From Balneolales bacterium (lineage in GTDB: Bacteria; Bacteroidota; Rhodothermia; Balneolales; Natronogracilivirgulaceae), in contig SLLP01000027.1 in NCBI GenBank assembly GCA_007133995.1, forward strand, positions 1-7,179: a stretch of DNA of 7,179 nucleotides. Direction: 5' to 3'. The notes beneath the pieces were generated by a model. The model was not told the DNA's origin. It saw only the letters and a program-made list of their open reading frames with translations, and did no database searches. Position numbers and translations under genes: made by a program. Shown piece after piece: positions 1-5,814 of this stretch. How positions within the stretch are numbered: the first letter of the stretch is position 1; every line of letters starts with the position of its first letter.

Positions 1-217
1 AGGGTGCAAAAGCTTCATCTGTTGGCAATTCCGGCACCTGTTCCTCGGCTGGTTCCGGGGCTATCCGATCTTCTTCAGCCTGGCCAAACGCGGGATAGAA
101 GTCCTGTGAACCCGCATGGGGATTCAGATTTCCGCACAGCATATATCCGCCCCCAAACCCGATCAGGAATGTCAGCACAAATGCAAGGGCAATGGTTACT
201 TTTGGATTTTTACTCAT
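1..217 (-). CDS. Membrane-anchored protein, N-terminal part only (cut by window start)
   Basis: Seventy-two codons are visible, from the ATG at 217-215 to the window edge; the rest lies outside. The N-terminus is short and basic (MSKNPK), followed by one hydrophobic segment at about residues 8-26 ending in a GFGGGYML stretch, with a Cys at residue 28. After that the chain turns acidic and proline-rich (several E/P repeats, residues 50-72). This fits a single-span anchor or uncleaved signal sequence with the bulk outside the cytoplasm. It is the third gene of a probable sigma factor / anti-sigma-like operon, 109 bp after its neighbour. In such cassettes a third gene is often a periplasmic Spy/CpxP-like or other sensory protein, but the part that would show this is missing, so that role is only inference. 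No clear Shine-Dalgarno precedes the ATG. An overlapping plus-strand frame is its antisense shadow. Confidence 0.6.
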   Translation of the reverse strand, partial: MSKNPKVTIALAFVLTFLIGFGGGYMLCGNLNPHAGSQDFYPAFGQAEEDRIAPEPAEEQVPELPTDEAFAP

Positions 218-247
218 AATCTTTTCTGTTTGAAATAGGCAGGACCA

Positions 248-263
248 GGATATCAGGATATCC
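248..263. repeat. 16-bp palindrome in the intercistronic gap
   Basis: GGATATC-AG-GATATCC: perfect 7-bp arms around a 2-bp centre. The same bases also form a tandem duplication of AGGATATC (247-254 and 255-262). It lies in the 109-bp gap between the anti-sigma-like gene and the partial membrane gene. The gap has no T-rich tail on the minus strand, so it does not look like a classical terminator. It could be a regulator site or mRNA structure. Confidence 0.45.
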
Positions 264-265
264 CG

Positions 266-286
266 GGCTGCCGGCATGTGCAGGCC
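266..286. repeat. GC-rich imperfect inverted repeat (hairpin)
   Basis: GGCTGC (266-271) can pair with GCAGGCC (280-286) with one bulged G, around an 8-nt loop. It sits 3 bp from the palindrome at 248-263, so the operon mRNA would carry two successive structures between the anti-sigma-like cistron and the next one. A role in mRNA stability, partial termination or differential expression is inferred; no U-tract follows. Confidence 0.4.
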
Positions 287-326
287 ATTCACGCATAAAA
301 TCGGTAATCATTATTGTACAGTATCG

Positions 327-797
327 TCATAGATCTTCATAAAGCCAGTGATCAAGTTCAGGGATCTGCTCCTGCTCGCCACCAAGGATCCGGGTCATCT
401 GATCGCGGATATCTCCTGCCGGTTCGTCTGTAGAAGTCATCTGCCATCCTGTAAGCAGGACGATCAGCACGAGACCGACCGTTAACACATAACGGCGGAA
501 CCAGCTCCAAACCAGGAACTCCAGATCTGCCTGTGTTCCGCCTTCGGCCTGGCGCCGTGAATGAAAGCGGCCGATAGCTCCTTTTGCCGGCTGCTCTTCA
601 CGCAAGTCGGAGAACCGGCTGAGGACACCGATCTGTGCCTGCTCCACCATCCACAAATGATCCTTCCAAAGCTGTGGGTCGTGCGCCTTCACGTCCCGTT
701 CCAGCTGTTCCAGCTCATCGTCGGTGAGAAGACTGTCTCTTGCGTCAACAAGCTGTTCGCGCAAGCGATTACTGATCTGTTTACTGTTCGGTTTCAT
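327..797 (-). CDS. Putative anti-sigma-like single-pass membrane protein, partner of the ECF sigma factor
   Basis: The protein has 156 residues. Residues 1-99 are hydrophilic and highly charged, rich in D/E/K/R and mostly predicted helical. One transmembrane segment follows at about 101-118 (RRYVLTVGLVLIVLLTGW), with flanking Arg residues on the N-terminal side giving an N-in orientation. About 38 acidic residues then lie outside (121-156). This layout and its place right after an ECF sigma gene are those of a membrane-bound anti-sigma factor that would hold the sigma factor at the membrane. However, it has no Cys at all, so the zinc-binding HxxxCxxC anti-sigma motif is absent, and I do not recognise the family from sequence. 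The start at 797 is supported because an in-frame stop (807-809) lies just upstream. There is no good Shine-Dalgarno. It may be co-translated with the sigma gene, whose stop is 39 bp away. Confidence 0.6.
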   Translation of the reverse strand: MKPNSKQISNRLREQLVDARDSLLTDDELEQLERDVKAHDPQLWKDHLWMVEQAQIGVLSRFSDLREEQPAKGAIGRFHSRRQAEGGTQADLEFLVWSWFRRYVLTVGLVLIVLLTGWQMTSTDEPAGDIRDQMTRILGGEQEQIPELDHWLYEDL

Positions 798-836
798 TCG
801 TAGTTCTCATTTGTGCTTTCATTCGAATTCTCATTT
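792..836. repeat. Tandem imperfect direct repeat, period 25 bp, filling the sigma/anti-sigma gap
   Basis: Two copies: 792-812 (21 bp) and 817-836 (20 bp). Each consists of TTTCATTCG, a variable TAG or AA, then TTCTCATTT on the plus strand, so 18 bases are identical. On the coding strand each copy carries the context CGAATGAAA; the copy nearest the gene supplies the real start codon of the anti-sigma-like gene. Together with the 4-bp spacer (813-816), the two copies span essentially the whole space from the sigma stop codon to that start. The likely origin is a duplication of the start region. Confidence 0.75.
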
Positions 837-1385
837 TCAATCTGAACCGGGATCCATTCCCATGCTGATAAGTTCCTCTTTGAGGCGCTGTCGGGCGGTG
901 AACAACCTGCTTTTCACTGTGCCGGAGGCCAGGTTTTCTATTTCGGCTATTTCATCATATGACATGCCTTCGAGATCACGCATGGTAATTATCAATCTGT
1001 CTTTCTCAGACAATTTGGCCAGGGCCTGGCGAAGCACTTGCTGCTGCTCGCGCCGGTCCAGTGCCTCATCACCTGATTCATTAGCTGAAAACTCGTCCGG
1101 ATCGGTTTCGGCCTCACTCCAGAAGAAAATTCGTCTCTGCAGCTTGTTGCGCCGCAATGCATCAAGCACGGTATTTCGAGCAATCTGGTAGGTCCAGGTG
1201 TATAAGCTGCTGGTACCGTTGTACAAATGACGTTTCTTGTAGACTTTAAGGAAGCTGTCCTGCGTAAGATCTTCCGGGTCAAGCCCGCTTCCGTATACCA
1301 TGGCACGGACCATCCGGTAGATCCGCGGATAGAACTCCGGGAGTTGCCGGTCAAGCTCGTGCTCGGTAAGTGGAGTAGGCCGCAT
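837..1385 (-). CDS. ECF-family RNA polymerase sigma factor (sigma-70 group 4, RpoE-like)
   Basis: The 182 residues match the usual ECF length. Sigma region 2 spans about residues 17-82: FYPRIYRMVRAMV, then DPEDLTQDSFLKVYKK (36-51, the core-binding helix) and LYTWTYQIARNTVLDALRR (61-79, the -10 recognition and melting helices). After an acidic linker (about 85-110), region 4 spans about 117-170, with LAKLSEKDRLIITMRDLEGM followed by the helix-turn-helix MSYDEIAEIENLASGTVKSR (141-160) that reads the -35 element. There is no extra C-terminal domain. The start at 1385 is bounded by an in-frame stop at 1389-1391. It directs core polymerase to stress promoters and is probably restrained by the membrane protein encoded next. 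A candidate ECF promoter lies about 110 bp upstream, consistent with autoregulation. The specific ECF subgroup and the inducing signal cannot be told from the sequence. Confidence 0.93.
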   Translation of the reverse strand: MRPTPLTEHELDRQLPEFYPRIYRMVRAMVYGSGLDPEDLTQDSFLKVYKKRHLYNGTSSLYTWTYQIARNTVLDALRRNKLQRRIFFWSEAETDPDEFSANESGDEALDRREQQQVLRQALAKLSEKDRLIITMRDLEGMSYDEIAEIENLASGTVKSRLFTARQRLKEELISMGMDPGSD

Positions 1386-1486
1386 CGGTCAGTTTTGTCG
1401 GAATATGTCATCGCAGGATGTTCCATTTCTGAGGAGTTACCGCTTAATTATCTGCCCGAACGCTGTCCGGATTACCAATGCTTGCC

Positions 1487-1508
1487 TACAATCTTTTATA
1501 CGATTGTA
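1487..1508. repeat. 22-bp inverted repeat over the -10 region of the sigma operon promoter
   Basis: TACAATC (1487-1493) and GATTGTA (1502-1508) are perfect 7-bp arms around an 8-bp AT-rich centre that contains most of the proposed -10 element. The position suits an operator for a dimeric repressor, or a hairpin at the very 5' end of the leader RNA. The choice between these is not decided by the sequence. Confidence 0.5.
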
Positions 1509-1523
1509 ACTGTCTTCGGTTCA
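1497..1523 (-). promoter_or_regulatory. Candidate ECF-type promoter of the sigma factor operon
   Basis: On the minus strand TGAACC (1523-1518) is followed after 15 bp by CGTATA (1502-1497). ECF promoters typically have a GAAC-type -35 box and a CGT-type -10 box about 16 bp apart; the Bacillus SigW consensus TGAAAC/CGTA is one example. The site faces the sigma gene and would give a leader of about 105 nt. This is the expected arrangement if the sigma factor transcribes its own operon. It is a motif match only. Confidence 0.5.
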
Positions 1524-1686
1524 TTCGTAATATCAAATAAATTTGCGGACCCACCTGCTCATGCCATTTGCGCTTTTTACATCCTTGATTATTCGGGATG
1601 ACCGCGTTGTACCGGCTGATATAGAAATGGTATCCTTTTTAAATGCCCTGATTTGAACTGGTCTGTAACACTCTTTGATCCCTGCC

Positions 1687-1702
1687 TTCTGTTTGCACAG
1701 AA
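1687..1702 (-). terminator. Hairpin just downstream of suhB (possible transcript end)
   Basis: On the minus strand TTCTGT-GCAA-ACAGAA forms a 6-bp stem capped by a GNRA-type tetraloop, 18 nt after the suhB stop codon. No U-tract follows, so it is not a standard intrinsic terminator. It may only stabilise the 3' end of the dnaG-suhB message. Confidence 0.3.
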
Positions 1703-1720
1703 ATAAGGCTTCGGAATTAG

Positions 1721-2530
1721 CTATGCTTTCAGATACTTTCCGGGTATGGTTTCCTCTATTTTTTCCAGTTGGAATTTATGGATTTTCGAATTTCCAGTGA
1801 CAATACGCCCGCCAAATAACCAATCATCGCCACCAGTCCAGTCGGAAACCACACCTCCCGCTTCGCGGATCAGCAAGCTACCGGCTGCGACATCCCAGGC
1901 GGAAAGCCCGTATTCAAAAAAACCGTCGCAGCGTCCCGCGGCAACCAGGCAAAGATCGAATGCCGCACTTCCGGGCCGCCTGACTCCCTGGGTTTCGTGC
2001 ATAAACTTTTTGAACAGTTCCAGGTAGGAATCCACCAAACCCAGATCCCTGTAGGGAAAACCGGTGGCAAGCAGGGATTGTTCCGGTTTCTCTATGGTGG
2101 AAACCGACATTTTCTGACCGTTCAGCCATGAGCCCTTTCCCGCTTCGGCAGTGTACCAATCATCGCGGTTGACCTCCAGTACTAGCGCCGTTTGGGGTTT
2201 GCGGTGTTCCCACATAGCTATGGATACACAATATATCGGCAAACCGTGGGCGAAGTTGGTGGTACCGTCTATGGGATCGATGATCCAGGTCCGGCGATCC
2301 GTGAGGGCCGTTTCACTGGCAGACTCCTCTGCGAGGATATCATCCTCCGGAAAGGTCTCTTTTATGACCCGGATGATCTCCTGCTCCGCGGCTTCGTCCG
2401 CCTGCGTGATGAGATCGTGTTTTCCCTTGAGCCCGATATTCAGACTGGATCGGTTTTTGTCATAGTAGTCAATAACTTCTTTTGCTTTTGCTGCTGCCTT
2501 GCGTGCTGTTTGAAGAGTTGGGGATTCCAT
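1721..2530 (-). CDS. suhB: Inositol monophosphatase family protein (SuhB-like)
   Basis: The protein has 269 residues, the normal size for the Mg2+-dependent, Li+-sensitive phosphatase family. Visible motifs are K37/D39 with D45 near the N-terminus, the metal-ligand Glu in AEES (E68/E69), motif A WIIDPIDGTTNF (82-93, metal ligands D85 and D88 with G89-T90), and motif B WDVAAG (212-217, metal ligand D213). All catalytic residues appear present. The family hydrolyses phosphate monoesters such as inositol-1-phosphate in the cytoplasm; some members act instead on fructose-1,6-bisphosphate, histidinol phosphate or PAP, and E. coli SuhB also takes part in rRNA transcription complexes. The sequence does not settle the substrate. 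No stretch suggests a membrane or export signal. It starts 65 bp after dnaG on the same strand and probably shares its transcript. Confidence 0.9.
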   Translation of the reverse strand: MESPTLQTARKAAAKAKEVIDYYDKNRSSLNIGLKGKHDLITQADEAAEQEIIRVIKETFPEDDILAEESASETALTDRRTWIIDPIDGTTNFAHGLPIYCVSIAMWEHRKPQTALVLEVNRDDWYTAEAGKGSWLNGQKMSVSTIEKPEQSLLATGFPYRDLGLVDSYLELFKKFMHETQGVRRPGSAAFDLCLVAAGRCDGFFEYGLSAWDVAAGSLLIREAGGVVSDWTGGDDWLFGGRIVTGNSKIHKFQLEKIEETIPGKYLKA

Positions 2531-2595
2531 AAATAATTCAGGTTCATGTCAGGAAATGGTTACGCATGAAAACATACAGCTCCATTCCTACTATA

Positions 2596-4638
2596 TCATA
2601 TATCAGGAAACAGTGTTTCTGCCGGTTCCTGGCGATGACGGTTCCACTCACTGGTCGCTTTTCTGATCCATTTTTGGATCTCGGCTTTTTCCTCGTCTGA
2701 AGCACTTGCATACTGGTCCAGGAATTTCTCGCGTGTGCGCTCAAGATAACGAATTTTAAGTGATTTCAGAGCCCCCCGCGCTGTATTGACCGGACTGGCA
2801 TCCCGGTGGATGGCCACACCGCGCTTTTTCATACCGAATTCGCTAACCCAGTGTCGCTGTAACACGATCTCCCCCAACAGCTCGGGATAGGGATGCTCTC
2901 TTCGGCTGTAGACTTCCACGGAAACAGGGTCACCATTCTGGAAACGTGTCATGATATCCCTGTAACAATCCCGCAGTGCGGGATCTTCAAAATCATTTTC
3001 ACTACAATAGCTGCCGATAAATTCTATGATTTTATCACCGAATGTCAGCATCAGGCGGATTAGCTCCTTTTCATATCCGGGTCGTTTGGGTGGATTCATG
3101 TGGCGGCGTGCCTCTGCGCCCGTATCATTCCCGGAAAACTCCACCTTTCCGCCAGCATCCGCCGGTATCCTGCTAACGGCTCCCTGAACGGACGTGCCGG
3201 TGTAATGCTCCATTTCTCCATGGCGAGCTGCTTCTTGCCTGCCCTGATTATTTGACGGGGGCCTCCGGCTGTCCTGTTCTTCCCGTCCGGCTCTCATGGC
3301 AGCACGTTCGGCTGTTCGGCGCGCATTTTTCTGAATGCGATTTCGGATCTGTTCAAGCTCCTGAAGAAGAGCCCGATCCCCGATACGGCTGATGCTGCTC
3401 AATTCCTGTATATAGTTGGCGCGGGAAAGACCGTCCGGCATAACCGCAATCGCCTCAAGAATTTCGTTGATGCTCTTTCTTCGTTCGATGGGATCCTGCC
3501 AGCGTCCTTCCTTTTGTGCCAATCCGACCAGAAAATGGAGAAAATCGACCGTTTCTTTCTTTCTGAGTTCCAGGAACCCCTCACTGCCGTATTCACGGAC
3601 AAAGGAGTCGGGATCTTCCTCTTCGGGCAGGGTCAGCACCCTGACAGCCATGCCTCCTTCCAGCGCAATGGAAATACCCCGCACAGCCGCCTTAACTCCG
3701 GCAGTATCCGCATCAAAAATCATCAGCAACATTTCACCGTAGCGTTTCATCACGCGTATCTGTCCGGCTGTCAGTGAGGTCCCGCTGGTCGAAACCACGT
3801 TGCCGATTCCGGCCTGATGCATGGATATCACGTCGGTGTAACCTTCCACCAGAATCGCCTCGCCGACCTTGCGTATCTCGTTTTTTGCAGCATGAATACC
3901 GTAGAGGACTTCGCTTTTATTGTAGACCGGGGTCTGCGGGGAATTTATATATTTCGGGATCTTTTTGTCGGATGAGAGGGTGCGTCCACCGAAACCGATG
4001 GCCTTGCCGCTGGGGTTGAAAATGGGGAACATCAGACGGCTGCGGAAGGTATCATAATAGCCGGATTCATCCTCACGCGCCTTGACCAGACCCGATTCAT
4101 GCAGATACTGCATGTTGATGCCGGCACTTTCAGCGTTTTTGAGGAGGCCGTCAAACCGGTCCGGAGCATAGCCCAGACCGTATTTCCGAACCGTTTTCCA
4201 GGGATAACCGCGCTTTTTGAGGTATTCGCGTGCATATTCGGCATCATCGGACTCTGCCAGGTTCTGATGGAAAAAATTGCCTGCGAACCGCAGGGCATGG
4301 TAGATACCGTCCTTGAGATGCTGCTGCGGATCGTACTGGTCCTCGGTTTTCTCCTGGATCACCACATTGTAGCGTTCGGCCAGCGTGCGCACCGCCTCCT
4401 CGAAACCGACGCCATCCATCTGCATCACGAAATTGATTACATCCCCTCCTTCCCCACAGCCAAAGCACTTGAAAATACCCAGGGACGGTGAGACATTGAA
4501 CGACGGGGTTTTTTCATTGTGAAAGGGGCACAGTCCGGTGAAGCTGCTGCCCGTACGGCGCAGTTTGATGTGATCGGCTACGACATCAACGATGTCTGCC
4601 GCCTGTTTTACTTCCTCAATTTTATCAGCCGGAATCAT
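2596..4638 (-). CDS. dnaG: DNA primase DnaG
   Basis: The 680-residue primase makes RNA primers for replication and works with the replicative helicase. The N-terminal CHC2 zinc-binding domain has ligands C37, H40, C58 and C61. The polymerase core follows: a basic FRSRLMFPIFNPSGKAIGFG stretch at 198-217 typical of DnaG, then the TOPRIM domain from about 260, with E265 and D269 in ILVEGYTDV, D309 and D311 in FDADTAG, and D342/D344 in EEDPDSF. The first four acidic positions have the same numbers as in E. coli DnaG. A charged, low-complexity linker (about 438-521) joins the core to a C-terminal helicase-interaction domain (about 522-680). E. coli DnaG is 581 residues, so most of the extra length is in the linker and C-terminus. 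The start ATG at 4638 gives the expected MIPADKIEEVKQAADIVDVV N-terminus. It is divergent from sucD and first in a probable dnaG-suhB transcript; no strong promoter was recognised upstream. Confidence 0.97.
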   Translation of the reverse strand: MIPADKIEEVKQAADIVDVVADHIKLRRTGSSFTGLCPFHNEKTPSFNVSPSLGIFKCFGCGEGGDVINFVMQMDGVGFEEAVRTLAERYNVVIQEKTEDQYDPQQHLKDGIYHALRFAGNFFHQNLAESDDAEYAREYLKKRGYPWKTVRKYGLGYAPDRFDGLLKNAESAGINMQYLHESGLVKAREDESGYYDTFRSRLMFPIFNPSGKAIGFGGRTLSSDKKIPKYINSPQTPVYNKSEVLYGIHAAKNEIRKVGEAILVEGYTDVISMHQAGIGNVVSTSGTSLTAGQIRVMKRYGEMLLMIFDADTAGVKAAVRGISIALEGGMAVRVLTLPEEEDPDSFVREYGSEGFLELRKKETVDFLHFLVGLAQKEGRWQDPIERRKSINEILEAIAVMPDGLSRANYIQELSSISRIGDRALLQELEQIRNRIQKNARRTAERAAMRAGREEQDSRRPPSNNQGRQEAARHGEMEHYTGTSVQGAVSRIPADAGGKVEFSGNDTGAEARRHMNPPKRPGYEKELIRLMLTFGDKIIEFIGSYCSENDFEDPALRDCYRDIMTRFQNGDPVSVEVYSRREHPYPELLGEIVLQRHWVSEFGMKKRGVAIHRDASPVNTARGALKSLKIRYLERTREKFLDQYASASDEEKAEIQKWIRKATSEWNRHRQEPAETLFPDI

Positions 4639-4721
4639 ATTTATCTAATGTATTTACAACCGGGAAATTGCGCCATTGTTGACTGGCATACAAAGTGGAA
4701 TCATCGGTCACCGGAAAATGT

Positions 4722-4751
4722 TTGATTTGTGTGTTGCCGGGTGGGTATATT
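4722..4751 (+). promoter_or_regulatory. Candidate housekeeping promoter for sucD
   Basis: TTGATT (4722-4727) and TATATT (4746-4751) are separated by 18 bp, a fair match to -35/-10 boxes. The site also keeps the TTTG (4721-4724) and TA-rich spacing used in Bacteroidota promoters. It would give a leader of about 50 nt before the sucD start at 4807. It lies in the 168-bp divergent gap shared with dnaG. Confidence 0.4.
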
Positions 4752-4806
4752 CCATCCGTTAAAAATAGGTGGTAATCAATCAAATTTCTTACTTAAAAAA
4801 ACTGGA

Positions 4807-5673
4807 ATGAGCGTATTAGTTGGAAACGATACCCGTTTGATCGTGCAGGGATTCACCGGAAACGAAGGCACGTTCCATGCAGAGCAGATGATCGCGTACG
4901 GAACCAATCTCGTCGGGGGGGTAACCCCGGGCAAAGGTGGCACCCGCCATCTCGAACGGCCTGTCTTCAACACCGTTGCCGATGCCGTGAAAAAAGAAAG
5001 TGCCAATGCCTCGGTCATTTTTGTTCCCCCGCCATTTGCAGGCGATGCCATTGCCGAAGCGGCCATGAGCGGAATCGGGCTCATCGTGTGTATCACAGAA
5101 GGCATTCCGGTAAAGGACATGATAACCGCTCTTGAAATCGTACGCAGGCATGGTTCCAGACTCATCGGGCCCAACTGTCCCGGTGTCATCACCCCGAATC
5201 AGGCCAAGGTCGGAATTATGCCGGGAAATGTTTTCACACCAGGATCCATCGGTGTGATATCACGCTCGGGCACGCTTACCTATGAAGCCGTCGATCAACT
5301 CACCAAAGCGGGATTGGGTCAGAGCACGGCCATCGGAATCGGTGGCGATCCGGTCATTGGCACCAAACACCGCGAGGCCGTGGAACTCTTCCAGAATGAT
5401 CCGGAGACTGAAGCCATTGTTCTGATCGGTGAAATCGGTGGATCCGACGAGGAAGAAGCGGCAGCATGGATCAAGGACAACGTGACCAAGCCGGTTGTAG
5501 CTTTCATTGCCGGACGCACCGCACCACCGGGCCGCAGGATGGGGCATGCCGGTGCCATCGTGTCAGGCGGTAAAGGGACCGCCGACGACAAAATCAAGGC
5601 GATGAAAGATGCCGGCATAGCTGTGTGTGAGAGCCCGGCAGTAATCGGAGATACGGTAAAAAGTCTTCTCTGA
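4807..5673 (+). CDS. sucD: Succinyl-CoA synthetase (succinate-CoA ligase) alpha subunit
   Basis: The protein has 288 residues, the normal SucD length. It forms the CoA-binding and phosphohistidine-carrying subunit of the TCA-cycle enzyme that interconverts succinyl-CoA and succinate with formation of ATP or GTP. Visible are the N-terminal Rossmann CoA-binding motif GFTGNEGTFHAEQM (15-28), the VGGVTPGKGG segment (36-45), the IGPNCPGVI block and the C-terminal GRRMGHAGAIV block, whose H247 is the phosphorylated histidine (E. coli His246). The frame stays open upstream to an ATG at 4729, but the family N-terminus begins at MSVLVGNDTRL, so 4807 is preferred. There is no Shine-Dalgarno; the upstream bases are A/T-rich, as is common in Bacteroidota-related genomes. 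The beta subunit gene sucC is not in the window, so the subunits must come from separate loci. Confidence 0.96.
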   Translation: MSVLVGNDTRLIVQGFTGNEGTFHAEQMIAYGTNLVGGVTPGKGGTRHLERPVFNTVADAVKKESANASVIFVPPPFAGDAIAEAAMSGIGLIVCITEGIPVKDMITALEIVRRHGSRLIGPNCPGVITPNQAKVGIMPGNVFTPGSIGVISRSGTLTYEAVDQLTKAGLGQSTAIGIGGDPVIGTKHREAVELFQNDPETEAIVLIGEIGGSDEEEAAAWIKDNVTKPVVAFIAGRTAPPGRRMGHAGAIVSGGKGTADDKIKAMKDAGIAVCESPAVIGDTVKSLL

Positions 5674-5777
5674 GACTCCCAATGCCTGTTTACGACTCCT
5701 GAACTTTAAATCGGTACATTCCGTTTCCGGCTTTTCCTGTTCCTGGTTTGAACTTTCCGGCACCGTTGCTGCGGTAA

Positions 5778-5791
5778 TCTGTCTCTACAGA
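5778..5791 (+). terminator. Weak hairpin between sucD and the membrane protein gene
   Basis: TCTGT (5778-5782), loop CTCT, ACAGA (5787-5791), followed a few bases later by a short T-run (ATTTTAT, 5797-5803). The 5-bp AT-rich stem is poor for an intrinsic terminator and lies 105 bp after sucD. It could equally be a leader structure of the next gene. The 141-bp gap also contains TTTCCGGC twice (from about 5724 and 5754). Confidence 0.2.
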
Positions 5792-5814
5792 CCTCCATTT
5801 TATAACAGTAGTTC

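Larger units (their letters stand above)
1386..1720. other. 335-bp intergenic region between suhB and the sigma factor gene
   Basis: No convincing coding sequence was found. Read on the minus strand it holds, in order, a hairpin just after suhB (1687-1702), a weak stem CATCC/GGATG (1580-1600), the candidate ECF promoter (1497-1523) overlapped by an inverted repeat (1487-1508), and then a leader of about 100 nt before the sigma start codon. Open frames crossing it on either strand are continuations of antisense or out-of-frame readings of the sigma gene. Confidence 0.6.

Noticed and set aside
4..219. Plus-strand 71-codon open frame at the window start
   Set aside because: It is antisense to the membrane-anchored partial gene, whose hydrophobic anchor and operon position are more convincing.
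724..1191. Plus-strand 155-codon open frame
   Set aside because: It lies antisense to the sigma factor and the start of its partner; the translation is Ser/Arg-rich with no family features.
992..1426. Minus-strand 144-codon frame starting upstream of the sigma gene
   Set aside because: It runs out of frame through the sigma coding region, and the sigma frame carries clear region 2 and 4 motifs.
1227..1601. Plus-strand 124-codon frame across the sigma 5' end and the intergenic region
   Set aside because: About half is antisense to the sigma gene, and no motif or ribosome-binding site was seen.
4099..4491. Plus-strand 130-codon frame inside dnaG
   Set aside because: It is antisense to the zinc-binding and core region of a clearly intact primase.
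4729..4806. Upstream extension of sucD by 26 codons
   Set aside because: The family N-terminus begins at MSVLVGNDTRL, and the extension overlaps the likely promoter.
5563..5763. Minus-strand 66-codon frame over the 3' end of sucD and the following gap
   Set aside because: It is mostly antisense to sucD, with no supporting motif or start signal.
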